This document shows, in pieces, positions 17,414-25,906 of a stretch of DNA of 64,000 nt. The notes beneath the pieces are model-generated. The model saw nothing but the letters and a program-made list of their open reading frames with translations. It had not been told where the DNA came from and did no database searches. Source of the stretch: an uncultured Bacteroidales bacterium (GTDB taxonomy: Bacteria; Bacteroidota; Bacteroidia; Bacteroidales; P3); contig CALGCG010000024.1 in NCBI GenBank assembly GCA_937884485.1, forward strand, positions 1 through 64,000. Reading direction: 5' to 3'. Position 1 is the stretch's first letter. Every line of letters starts with the position of its first letter. The position numbers and the translations under genes were made by a program.

Positions 17414-18658
17414 ATGGAGTTGAAAAGAGTTGTTGTTACAGGTCTCGGCGCGCTCACCCCTATTGGAAACAATGTTCCCGCATTGTGGGATTCGTTGGTT
17501 AAAGGAGTGAGCGGAGCCGGGCCGATAACACATTTCGATGCCTCGAAGTTCCGTTGCAGAATTGCCTCGGAGCTTAAGGGTTTTGACCCTCTCAACTTCT
17601 TTGACAAGAAAGAGATGCGTCTTCTCGACGGCTATACTGTGTATGGCCTGGTTACTGTCGAGGAGGCGATGCGCGATTCCGGACTTGACGACCACAATAT
17701 CGACAAGGACCGGATAGGTGTTATTTGGGGTTCCGGCATGGGCGGCGTAAAGAGCCTTCAGGATGAATTGTGCGAGTTCGCGCTCTCCGATGGCAATCCG
17801 CGTTTCAGCCCCTACTGGATTCCAAAGGTTATTGTGGACATCTGCGCGGGCCAGATAGCTATTCGCTATGGGCTGCGTGGCCCCAACTATAGCACCACTG
17901 CCGCCTGTGCGACATCGGCCGTTGCCATCGGCGACGCATTCAATCTTATCCGTCTCGGCAAGGTGGATGCAATGATTGCCGGCGGTTCCGAGTGCGCTGT
18001 GGTCGAGGCCGGCATTGGCGGTTTCGGAAACATGCGCGCACTTTCCACACGCAATGATGATCCTCAAACGGCATCGCGCCCCTTCGACAAAGACCGCGAC
18101 GGCTTTGTCTTGGGTGAAGGTGCTGGCGCTCTCATCCTCGAAGAGCTGGAACATGCCAAAGCCCGCGGTGCTCATATCTACGCCGAAATCACGGGTACTG
18201 GCTTGTCCGCCGACGCCTTCCATATCACGGCCTCTCACCCCGAGGGCTTGGGCGTCATCAGCGCCATGCGCCAGGCTGTAGAAGAGTCCGGTATGGCAAT
18301 CACCGATGTGGATCACATCAATACCCATGGCACCTCGACGCCCATTGGCGACATTTCGGAGCCTAAGGCTATCATGGGACTCTTTGGCGATTATGCTTAC
18401 AAGATCGCCATCAATTCCACCAAATCGATGACGGGCCATCTGTTGGGTGCTGCCGGAGCTGTGGAGGCCATCGCCACCATCCTTACCATCAAGAATGGCA
18501 TTGTCCCTCCGACAATCAACCATTTCACCGACGACCCCCAGATCCCTGCCCTCGACTTCACTTTCAACAAGGCGCAGCGACGGGATGTCAACTTCGCCAT
18601 CAGCAATGCTTTCGGCTTTGGCGGTCATAATGTATGTCTCGCCTTTAGAAAGTATTGA
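17414..18658 (+). CDS. fabF: 3-oxoacyl-[acyl-carrier-protein] synthase II
   Basis: A 414-residue condensing enzyme with catalytic Cys165 (STTAACATSAV), His305 (NTHGTSTPIGD) and His342 (KSMTGHLLGAAGAVEA), plus the GFGGHN C-terminal loop. It elongates acyl-ACP with malonyl-ACP. It lies 33 bases after acpP, and its stop overlaps the possible TTG start of rnc, so the three genes probably form an operon. Confidence 0.97.
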   Translation: MELKRVVVTGLGALTPIGNNVPALWDSLVKGVSGAGPITHFDASKFRCRIASELKGFDPLNFFDKKEMRLLDGYTVYGLVTVEEAMRDSGLDDHNIDKDRIGVIWGSGMGGVKSLQDELCEFALSDGNPRFSPYWIPKVIVDICAGQIAIRYGLRGPNYSTTAACATSAVAIGDAFNLIRLGKVDAMIAGGSECAVVEAGIGGFGNMRALSTRNDDPQTASRPFDKDRDGFVLGEGAGALILEELEHAKARGAHIYAEITGTGLSADAFHITASHPEGLGVISAMRQAVEESGMAITDVDHINTHGTSTPIGDISEPKAIMGLFGDYAYKIAINSTKSMTGHLLGAAGAVEAIATILTIKNGIVPPTINHFTDDPQIPALDFTFNKAQRRDVNFAISNAFGFGGHNVCLAFRKY

Positions 18659-18663
18659 GGATT

Positions 18664-19401
18664 ATGCGATTCTTCCGCAGGAACAACGAAAGCAAGGAAT
18701 TCAACAGTTTCTTTAAAAACGTCCTTGGATACACTCCGCGACATACAAAGTTGTATCATGTCGCCTTCACCCATCGTTCCCTTTCCGCACAGCAAAACGG
18801 CCACCGCATCAACAACGAACGTCTTGAGTATCTTGGTGATGCAGTGCTGAGCGCTGTCGTGGCCGACTACCTCTATAAGAAGTATCCTTTTGAGGGAGAG
18901 GGCTTCCTTACCGTTCTGCGTTCCAAGATTGTCAGCCGTGTCAGCCTCAACAAGCTGGCTGCCAAAATCGGCCTGGTTTCCCTCATCGAGTACCAGCACG
19001 ACTCCTCGGGCGGTTTCAAGTCTATCGGCGGCGATGCTTTCGAAGCCCTGGTGGGTGCCATGTATATAGACAAGGGCTATAAGTTCACTCGGCGTGTCCT
19101 GATAAACCGCATCCTGTGCACCTATCTGGACGTTGAATCCATTGCCACCACCGACTGGAACTATAAGAGCAAGCTCATCGACTGGGGGCAGAAGAACCGC
19201 CGCAAGGTCACGTTCGAGGTGGTGCGCACCCTCGTCCAGGGCCATGCGAGCCGTCGCCAGTATGAGAGCCTTGTCAGCATCGACGGCGTGGCGCAGAAAT
19301 CGGGTATCGAGTATTCGATCAAGGCGGCCGAACAGTTGGCTGCGGAAAAGACCTATAAGGCCCTTGTCGAGGAGGGTACCATTGTCTGTACTTCAGCTTG
19401 A
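18664..19401 (+). CDS. rnc: Ribonuclease III
   Basis: About 245 residues with the RNase III signature NNERLEYLGDAVLSAVVADY, the second acidic cluster GDAFEALVGAMYID, and a C-terminal double-stranded-RNA-binding region. It cuts dsRNA, notably rRNA precursors. ATG at 18664 is preferred over the in-frame TTG at 18655 inside the fabF stop. The fabF-rnc neighbourhood is well conserved in Bacteroidetes. Confidence 0.95.
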   Translation: MRFFRRNNESKEFNSFFKNVLGYTPRHTKLYHVAFTHRSLSAQQNGHRINNERLEYLGDAVLSAVVADYLYKKYPFEGEGFLTVLRSKIVSRVSLNKLAAKIGLVSLIEYQHDSSGGFKSIGGDAFEALVGAMYIDKGYKFTRRVLINRILCTYLDVESIATTDWNYKSKLIDWGQKNRRKVTFEVVRTLVQGHASRRQYESLVSIDGVAQKSGIEYSIKAAEQLAAEKTYKALVEEGTIVCTSA

Positions 19402-20159
19402 CATGCCGTGCCGTGAAGCGCGCGTTCATAGTACTGCTCTTCCTTCTGCCTGCCCTGCAGGCCTTCCCACAGTTTATTTATCAGCCCATCTCTGCCCGTA
19501 GCAGCGCCTTGGGAGGTTGTTTTGTCGGCGACGGCCCCGAGCGCTATGTGGCCATGGGCTACCGTGCCGCTTTCGGTATGGCCGGTTGTGCCACAGCGAG
19601 CCTCGACGCCTCGTTCCTTCTTGGCGAACGCGGCAGGCTGACGCTCGGATACAGCCATTTCGGCGACGTCGACTATGCCGAGCATCAGGCTCTTTTGGGC
19701 TGTTCGATGCGTGTTGGGCGTCAGGTTGCGCTGGGTGTCGCGGCGGGCTATTATGTGCAGGCTGTCGGCGACGGGCACTATGCAGCCCGCCGGTGGCTCG
19801 CCCCTGCCGTAACGGCGTGTGTCGGCGTGTCTCCCAAGGTGAGGTTCACGGCCATGGCGGGCACCCGTCCGTGGGACAAATCGCGGCCATGGCGTATGCA
19901 TGCCGGCCTTTCTTACCGCGCCGTCAACCGCCTGCTGACCCTTGTCGAGGTCGAGAGCGAGGAGCGCTGGCGCCTGCGAATGGGCGTCGAATATTGCTAT
20001 CGGCAGCACTTCTTCTTCCGCACGGGCCTCGCCACCGCCCCTTTGGTCATCACGGCCGGCGTGGGCGTCTACTATGGCCGCTACTTCGTCGACCTCAGCG
20101 TCGAAAGCCATCCTGTCCTCGGTCTTACCCCTCAACTGTCATTGTCGGTATGTTTCTGA
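19398..20159 (+). CDS. Putative outer-membrane beta-barrel protein of unknown function
   Basis: Up to 253 residues. The frame opens with TTG at 19398, overlapping the rnc stop; GTG at 19413 is an alternative start. A signal peptide (VKRAFIVLLFLLPALQAFPQ) follows. The rest is alternating aromatic strands (GRLTLGYSHFGDVDYAEHQ, VGVYYGRYFVDLSV), like small Bacteroidetes outer-membrane barrels. No known domain is recognised. It overlaps the next gene by 10 bases, so the two are probably co-translated and may work together. Confidence 0.7.
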   Translation: MTCRAVKRAFIVLLFLLPALQAFPQFIYQPISARSSALGGCFVGDGPERYVAMGYRAAFGMAGCATASLDASFLLGERGRLTLGYSHFGDVDYAEHQALLGCSMRVGRQVALGVAAGYYVQAVGDGHYAARRWLAPAVTACVGVSPKVRFTAMAGTRPWDKSRPWRMHAGLSYRAVNRLLTLVEVESEERWRLRMGVEYCYRQHFFFRTGLATAPLVITAGVGVYYGRYFVDLSVESHPVLGLTPQLSLSVCF

Positions 20160-21970
20160 TACGTAGGTTGATAGTGCTGTTGTCCATGGCCGTACCGATG
20201 CTGGTTGCAGCCCAGGACGACTACACTGTCGAGCAGTGGATTGACGAGCGTGGGTCCGACCTCGACGCCGCCGAGCTGAGCGACCTCCTGCTGCATTACG
20301 CCGACAATCCCGTCAACCTCAACGACACCGCCTCCCTCTCTGCGGTGCCGTTTCTTTCCCCCTTTCAAATCAAAGCTTTACGCAATTACATCCTGCTCCA
20401 TGGCCAGCTGCTATCCGTCAAGGAGCTGGCGCTGGTTCCCGGCTTCGACAGCCTCGCCCTGGAGCGCATTGCGCCGTTGGTGTCCGTGGCCCCTTATGTC
20501 GGGCAACGGCAGCCCTCCCTGTCCGAAATCCTGCGCCGGGGGCGCCACACGGTGGTCGCCGGCCTGGGAGGTTCCTTGCAGCCCGGCGCGGCTTCAGGCG
20601 ATGACGCCGGGAATGGCGACAACCTGCGGGCCCTGTTGTGCTACCGTTTCACCTATGGCCATCATGTCGTTTTGCAACTCAGTGCCGACAAGGACCCCGT
20701 CGAGTCGTGGGGCAAGGGCAATTTCTATGGATACAGCCTGACGCTGAGCGATTTCGGACGGCTGGAGCGATTGGTCGTCGGACGGTACAACCTTCAGTTC
20801 GGCCAGGGTGTTGCCCTGTGGTCGGGCTTTGCACCCTTCAGCCTCCTCGGCGCTTCGCCGGTGCGCTATGGCGGGGGTGTACGCCCTGCCAGCGCCTTCT
20901 GCGAGGAGGGCTGGCAGCAAGGGCTGGCGGCCACCCTGAGGCTGGCGCGCCCCCTCAGCCTGTCGCTTTTCGCCTCGCGGACCGGCGGCGAATGGATGGC
21001 GGGAGCCCACGCCTCCCTCCGTCAAGGCAACCTCGTTCTGGGCCTTACCGCTGCGGCGTCGCTCTTCGACGACTCCGTCCGGCTGCGCGATTATGTCTAC
21101 AACCAGGACTATTTCCGTGGCGACCGGAGTGCCGTGGTGGCCCTCGACGCCCTCTGGCAGTCGGGGCGCACACTCCTCTTTGGCGAGGCGGCCGTCGACG
21201 CCGAAGGCCATTGGGCCGGCATCGGGGGCGCGCGCCTTGCGGTGGGTGGCGGCAACAGCCTCGGCCTCACCCTCCGCCACTACGACCCCCGCTACCACAA
21301 CCCCCATGCCGCTGCCCATGCGCTGAGCGCTACGCGCAACGAGCAGGGTCTCAGTCTCGACGCACAGTTGCAGTTGCCCTTCCGCCTGACGGCGCTGCTC
21401 TCTGCCGATGTCCATCGCTTCCCCTCGCTCCGCAGCGGCAGCTATGCTCCGTCGGCCGGCACATGGCTGCGCATGCAGCTGGGCCGCAGCCTGGGCCCCC
21501 GCGCCAGCTTCGCCATCCGCTTCGCCCGGCGTGTCCAGCAGCGCAACGTGCCTGGCAGCGACAGCGTGGCCTATCTTGCCGAAGAGACCCTCCGGCGCCA
21601 GCTGCAGGGGCAGTTCAGGCTCACCCTTGGCCCGTGGCGCTTCAACACGCGAGCCATCCTTTCGTGGTTCGACGCCGAACAGCTTGGCACCCAGCATGGC
21701 TGGCTCCTCTCCCAGGAGGCCTGCTACCGCCGTGGCCGTTGGCATGCGGCCCTGCAGGCCACGTGGCACGACATTGGCGGCTACTATGCCCGCATCACCC
21801 TCAGCGAGAGCAATCTGCAGTATGCTTTCAGCATTCCTTCGCTACAGGGGCGTGGACTCAGGGCCTCGGCCGTGGTGCGCTTCGATGTCAACCGGTGGCT
21901 CAACGTCAGTTTCAAGTACACCTGTTCCGACCGCCACACATGGCACCTCCAGGCGCGCCTCAAGTTCTGA
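20150..21970 (+). CDS. Exported helix-hairpin-helix plus beta-barrel protein
   Basis: 606 residues starting MFLIRRLIVLLSMAVPML with a signal peptide ending VAAQ. Residues about 25-110 contain HhH-like repeats of the ComEA type (LNDTASLSAVPFLSPFQIKALRNYI, then LALVPGFDSLALERI). The remainder is strand-rich and ends LNVSFKYTCSDRHTWHLQARLKF, a C-terminal Phe typical of outer-membrane barrels. The frame is open back to 19517, but that part lies inside the previous gene. A DNA-binding or uptake role is only a guess. GC content is high. Confidence 0.75.
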   Translation: MFLIRRLIVLLSMAVPMLVAAQDDYTVEQWIDERGSDLDAAELSDLLLHYADNPVNLNDTASLSAVPFLSPFQIKALRNYILLHGQLLSVKELALVPGFDSLALERIAPLVSVAPYVGQRQPSLSEILRRGRHTVVAGLGGSLQPGAASGDDAGNGDNLRALLCYRFTYGHHVVLQLSADKDPVESWGKGNFYGYSLTLSDFGRLERLVVGRYNLQFGQGVALWSGFAPFSLLGASPVRYGGGVRPASAFCEEGWQQGLAATLRLARPLSLSLFASRTGGEWMAGAHASLRQGNLVLGLTAAASLFDDSVRLRDYVYNQDYFRGDRSAVVALDALWQSGRTLLFGEAAVDAEGHWAGIGGARLAVGGGNSLGLTLRHYDPRYHNPHAAAHALSATRNEQGLSLDAQLQLPFRLTALLSADVHRFPSLRSGSYAPSAGTWLRMQLGRSLGPRASFAIRFARRVQQRNVPGSDSVAYLAEETLRRQLQGQFRLTLGPWRFNTRAILSWFDAEQLGTQHGWLLSQEACYRRGRWHAALQATWHDIGGYYARITLSESNLQYAFSIPSLQGRGLRASAVVRFDVNRWLNVSFKYTCSDRHTWHLQARLKF

Positions 21971-21989
21971 CCGCCCCCGCTTGCTGCCC

Positions 21990-22165
21990 GCTTCGGGACG
22001 AATTCGCCCCCTTTTCGCCCCTTCCTATATAGTTCTTATATAGTTCTCATATAGTTCTTATATGCTGTATATAGGAACTATATGAGAACTATATGTGAAC
22101 TATATAAGAACTATATAAGAAGGGCCGAAGAAAGGGCGAAGAGGGGGCGAAGAAGGGGCGATGGG
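21990..22165. repeat. Large palindromic array of 11-bp units
   Basis: Left arm: TATAGTTCTTA, TATAGTTCTCA, TATAGTTCTTA at 22028-22060. Right arm: TATAGGAACTA, TATGAGAACTA, TATGTGAACTA, TATAAGAACTA at 22070-22113. The centre is near 22064. GC-rich tails are also mutually inverted: TTCGCCCCTTCC on the left, GAAGGGCCGAAG and further GGGGCGAAG units on the right. The same right half occurs at 6-60. The array sits between a gene end and the envelope operon promoter. Confidence 0.85.
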
Positions 22166-22193
22166 GAGGCGGTTTTTTTGGGTGAAAATACAA

Positions 22194-22201
22194 TATATTT
22201 G
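22194..22201 (+). promoter_or_regulatory. -7 element for the envelope operon
   Basis: TATATTTG, a perfect TAnnTTTG, 22 bases before the ATG at 22223. The -33 region is T-rich without a clean TTTG at 19 bases. AAAGAGG just before the ATG serves as a purine-rich leader. Confidence 0.5.
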
Positions 22202-22222
22202 GCGAATGAACGTTAAAGAGGT

Positions 22223-23206
22223 ATGAAAATTCTGCTGCTTGGCGCCACGGGACTGCTTGGGCACAATGTGCTCCGAAGGCTGATGGACGAGGGTCACCAG
22301 GTGGTGATGCTTGTGCGCAACAGGCGGCTGCTGGCGATGCAAAGCGCTGATAGCAAGGTGATAGAGTGCAGTTCGATTGTCGATTACGACACCTTGTTGC
22401 GTGCGGCCGAGGGTTGCGAGGCTGTGGTGAACTGTGCCGGGGTGACTGACATGGGTCTGCTGTCGCTCGACGACTACCTGGGTGTGAACCGCGACCTGCC
22501 GCGCTTGCTTGTGGATGTGATGAAAAGTCATGGAATCAGGCGTTTGGTGCATGTGTCGACGGTGAATACCATCGGTTTTGGCACCCCGGACCGCCCTGCC
22601 GACGAGTCGGCACCGATGCAGAGCCCCTTCATTGAGAGCTACTATGCTGAAAGCAAGAGTCTTGGCGAGCGCGAGCTGGCCGAAGGCAAGGGGCGTTACC
22701 CCGCCTTGGAGGCGGTGGTGGTGAACCCCGGGTTCATGCTTGGCCCCTACGACGTGAAGCCTTCGTCGGGGCGCATGCTTCTGTCGGCCTACCGCAAGCC
22801 TGTGATGTTCGCCCCTGGCGGCGGCAAGGCTTTTGTGCATGTGGCCGATGTGGCTGGCGCGGTGGTCAGGGCGCTGACGCATGGGGTTCCGGGGCAGCGG
22901 TATATAGCAGTGAACAGCCATGCGTGTTTGAGTATTAAGGAGTTGTATGAGATGCAGGCGCGGGTGTGCGGCTATCGGCAGCGGGTGCTGACGGCGCCGT
23001 CGTGGCTGCTGCTGGCTGCCGGAAAGGTGGGCGACGTGCTGCGGAGGATGGGCGTCAGGACCCAGGTGTCCACAGTCAATATCCGTCAGCTGCTGGTGCG
23101 CGAATACTATGACAACAGCCTGGCGCGAAGGGATTTGGGACTGGAGGAGACTCCGCTGGAGGATGCTGTGCGCGACTTTTATGAATGGAAAACCAACAAA
23201 CATTGA
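22223..23206 (+). CDS. NAD(P)-dependent extended SDR epimerase/dehydratase
   Basis: 327 residues. The N-terminal MKILLLGATGLLGHNVLRRL is the Rossmann GxxGxxG of extended SDRs, and the catalytic YxxxK is in SYYAESKSLGER. A substrate-binding C-terminus follows. The family includes dihydroflavonol-4-reductase-like and sugar-nucleotide enzymes; the substrate cannot be assigned. It begins the envelope operon, with one base between its stop and the next ATG. Confidence 0.85.
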   Translation: MKILLLGATGLLGHNVLRRLMDEGHQVVMLVRNRRLLAMQSADSKVIECSSIVDYDTLLRAAEGCEAVVNCAGVTDMGLLSLDDYLGVNRDLPRLLVDVMKSHGIRRLVHVSTVNTIGFGTPDRPADESAPMQSPFIESYYAESKSLGERELAEGKGRYPALEAVVVNPGFMLGPYDVKPSSGRMLLSAYRKPVMFAPGGGKAFVHVADVAGAVVRALTHGVPGQRYIAVNSHACLSIKELYEMQARVCGYRQRVLTAPSWLLLAAGKVGDVLRRMGVRTQVSTVNIRQLLVREYYDNSLARRDLGLEETPLEDAVRDFYEWKTNKH

Positions 23207-23207
23207 T

Positions 23208-24218
23208 ATGAGAAGGATTGCTTTGTTATTTGCTGCCGCGTTGCTGATGGTGGGTTGCAACAACCGTCAGACCGAGGCTATTATGAAAAAGAGTTCGTCG
23301 GGCAAGACCCTCGAGGTGCTGATGGCTGCCGACAAGGGCCGTTTTGCCAAGTCCACGGGCGCCGTCATCGACTCCATCTTCCGTCGGCCGCAGAGCTGCC
23401 TGCCGCAGCCCGAGGCGCGGTTCGACGTGGTGAATGTGCCCGTGTCGTCGCTCCGCAATACCCACATGTTCCAGATGCACAGGAACATCATTATCCTCGA
23501 TGTGAAGGACGGCAATCCCGACAAGGTCTATATCGAGCGCGACAAATGGGCCGCCCCTCAGGTGGTGGTGGAGGTGGCTGCCTCGAGCGAGGCGTCGCTC
23601 TGCCAGCTGCTGTGCGACTATGAGCAGAATATTGTCCGCGCCATCTACGACGCTGAGCATCAGCGCATGCAAAAGGCTTTCTACAATATCCGCAATGTGG
23701 ACCTTATGAACCGTGTGCGGGAGAAGTTCGGTTTCGAACTCACTTTCAGCGAGGATTTCATGTGGGCTTCGGAGGATGACGGCTTTGCCTGGATTCGCAA
23801 GGAGACTAAGGATATAAGCCTGGGAGTGCTGGTGAATGTCACCGCCTACCGCAATCAGGACCAGCTTACGCCCGCGAAGATATACAACCGTCTGGACACC
23901 ATCATGCGGCGCCACGTGCCCAGCCCCAGCGAGGACGGCTTTATGGGCACCGAGCGCAGGGTGGACATGGAAAGCATGAAGGTGGACTATGAGGGTAGCT
24001 CCTATTGCATCCAGACCCACGGCCTGTGGTGCCTCAAGGAGACCACCGACCGCATGGGAGGCCCCTTTGTGTGCTACTCCATGCTCTCGCCCGACGGCAA
24101 GGACATTGTCGATGTCATCGGCTTCGTCTACGCACCGCGGTTCGAGAAGCGCGACTACCTGATGCAGGTGGAAGGCATCTGCGCGACGCTCAAGTGGACA
24201 GAAAGTGAAAAGAAATAG
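23208..24218 (+). CDS. DUF4837 family lipoprotein
   Basis: About 336 residues with an N-terminal lipobox (LLFAAALLMVGC), so probably lipid-anchored in the envelope. The body fits DUF4837, a Bacteroidetes family of unknown function: VLMAADKGRF near the start, DNPDKV-like turns, and FGFELTFSEDFMWASEDDGFAWIRKET. An upstream in-frame ATG at 23109 would remove the signal peptide, so 23208 is chosen. It overlaps the DUF6089 gene by 14 bases. Confidence 0.85.
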   Translation: MRRIALLFAAALLMVGCNNRQTEAIMKKSSSGKTLEVLMAADKGRFAKSTGAVIDSIFRRPQSCLPQPEARFDVVNVPVSSLRNTHMFQMHRNIIILDVKDGNPDKVYIERDKWAAPQVVVEVAASSEASLCQLLCDYEQNIVRAIYDAEHQRMQKAFYNIRNVDLMNRVREKFGFELTFSEDFMWASEDDGFAWIRKETKDISLGVLVNVTAYRNQDQLTPAKIYNRLDTIMRRHVPSPSEDGFMGTERRVDMESMKVDYEGSSYCIQTHGLWCLKETTDRMGGPFVCYSMLSPDGKDIVDVIGFVYAPRFEKRDYLMQVEGICATLKWTESEKK

Positions 24219-25074
24219 GTACATACTGCTGCTGGCCATGCTGCTGGGGGTGGGGTCCACCCTCAGTGCGCAGCGCGAGGACTTCCTGAGACGCAGCGAG
24301 TTGCTGCTGATGGGAGGCGGTATGAATTACATAGGCGACCTCAACAACGAGAGCGCATTGACCCTCCCCCGGCTGGCCGGCGGCGTGGGGTTGCGCTACC
24401 GCTTCGACAACCGCTGGGCGTTGAGGGTCGAGGCAAGCTATGGCCAGATAGGCTGCGACGAGGATTACAACGAGCTCCGCAACCTGAGCTTCCGCTCGGA
24501 CATCATCGAGGGGGCTGTGCTCGCCGAGTTCAACTTTGCACCCTTCGGCTCGGGTGCCACCGAGCGGTTGTGGACCCCCTACCTCTTCGGTGGACTGGGG
24601 GTGTTCCACTTCAACCCCATGGCGATGTACACCCTTGGCGACGGGCAGGAAATGTGGGCCGAGCTGCAGCCGCTGCACACCGAGGGCCAGGGATCTACGC
24701 AATATCCCGACCGCAAGGCCTACGCCCGCATGCAGATGTGCCTGCCGTTCGGCGTGGGTGTCAAGGTGAGGCTGGGCAAGAACTTCTCGCTGGCGGCGGA
24801 ATATGGATTCAGAAAAACATGGACCGATTATCTGGACGACGTCAGCAAGACCTATGTCGAGCACGACCTGCTGCAGTCCAACTGCGACGACGGAGCGCTG
24901 GCGGAACAGCTGGCGGACCGTAGCGGCGAGGTGCAGGAGGGGTATGTCAACGCGGCAGGAGTAAAACGCGGCGACGACTCGCTCGACGACTGGTATGCCT
25001 ATCTGCATGTCTCGCTGGGCGTCAGTCTCGACGCGATGTTCGGATGGATGCGGTCCAAACGTTGCAGAAACTAA
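24205..25074 (+). CDS. DUF6089 family outer-membrane protein
   Basis: 289 residues from a GTG start inside the previous gene. Signal peptide ends STLSAQ. It looks like a small outer-membrane barrel (LLLMGGGMNYIGDLNN, GVGLRYRFDNRWALRVEASYG, FSLAAEYGFRKTWTDYLDDVS). DUF6089 proteins lie just upstream of isoprenyl transferase and BamA in Bacteroidetes, as here, suggesting a role in envelope assembly. The precise function is unknown. Confidence 0.85.
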   Translation: MKRNRYILLLAMLLGVGSTLSAQREDFLRRSELLLMGGGMNYIGDLNNESALTLPRLAGGVGLRYRFDNRWALRVEASYGQIGCDEDYNELRNLSFRSDIIEGAVLAEFNFAPFGSGATERLWTPYLFGGLGVFHFNPMAMYTLGDGQEMWAELQPLHTEGQGSTQYPDRKAYARMQMCLPFGVGVKVRLGKNFSLAAEYGFRKTWTDYLDDVSKTYVEHDLLQSNCDDGALAEQLADRSGEVQEGYVNAAGVKRGDDSLDDWYAYLHVSLGVSLDAMFGWMRSKRCRN

Positions 25075-25088
25075 TATTTTACATAATC

Positions 25089-25826
25089 ATGGCAACAATA
25101 GAAGAGATAGACAGGACAAGGGTTCCGCAACATGTGGCCGTCATCATGGACGGCAATGGCCGCTGGGCCATGAAGCAACAGCACGAGCGCCTCTTCGGCC
25201 ACCAGAGTGCTCTGACGGCAGTGCGCCAGACGGTGGAAGGCGGCGTGAGGCTGGGCATCAAATACATGACCCTCTACACGTTCAGCACCGAGAACTGGAA
25301 CCGCCCCCAGGCGGAGGTGGACGGGCTGATGGAGCTGCTGGTCAAAGCGGTGCTCGACGAGACCGAGACTTTGATGAAAAACAATGTGCGCCTGACCATG
25401 ATTGGCGACCTTCAGCGTCTGCCCGAGCGCTCGCGCAAGATGATGGAGAAGTGCATGGCCGAGACGGCCGGCAATACGGCCATGACCCTCATCCTGGCCC
25501 TCAGCTACAGCTCGCGCTGGGAGATAGCCCAGGCGCTGAAGAAGATATGCTCCGAGCGGCTTGACCCCGCCTGCGTCGACGAGGAGACCCTGCGCCGCTA
25601 CCTTTGTACCAGCGAAGTCCCCGACCCCGACCTCTTGATACGCACAGGTGGTGAACTGCGTGTGAGCAACTTCCTGCTTTGGCAGATGGCCTACACGGAG
25701 TTCTATTTTACCGATATCCTATGGCCCGATTTCCGGCAGGACGACCTCTGCGATGCAGTGCTTGAATATCAGCGCCGTCAGCGCCGCTACGGCAAGACCG
25801 AGGCACAAATAGAGGCAGGGGAGTGA
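25089..25826 (+). CDS. uppS: Isoprenyl transferase (undecaprenyl diphosphate synthase)
   Basis: 245 residues with the cis-prenyltransferase signature HVAVIMDGNGRWAMKQQ (catalytic Asp of MDGNG), TLYTFSTENWNRP, and the C-terminal PDPDLLIRTGGELRVSNFL. It builds undecaprenyl diphosphate, the lipid carrier for peptidoglycan and for the surface polysaccharide encoded in this window. ATG at 25089 matches the family; the open frame starts earlier at 25044 inside the previous gene. Confidence 0.95.
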   Translation: MATIEEIDRTRVPQHVAVIMDGNGRWAMKQQHERLFGHQSALTAVRQTVEGGVRLGIKYMTLYTFSTENWNRPQAEVDGLMELLVKAVLDETETLMKNNVRLTMIGDLQRLPERSRKMMEKCMAETAGNTAMTLILALSYSSRWEIAQALKKICSERLDPACVDEETLRRYLCTSEVPDPDLLIRTGGELRVSNFLLWQMAYTEFYFTDILWPDFRQDDLCDAVLEYQRRQRRYGKTEAQIEAGE

Positions 25827-25906
25827 AATTTTTTTGCAAATTTCGATACTTAAATATAATAAAATATACGGAAGTGAGTTATTATATAGATTAAGTGTAA
25901 AATTTG

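Noticed and set aside
17147..18628. 493-residue minus-strand open frame opposite acpP-fabF
   Set aside because: It overlaps two conserved genes completely and has no recognisable domain.
19517..20149. Upstream extension of the HhH barrel protein
   Set aside because: It lies inside the preceding gene in another frame; the ATG at 20150 gives a clean signal peptide.
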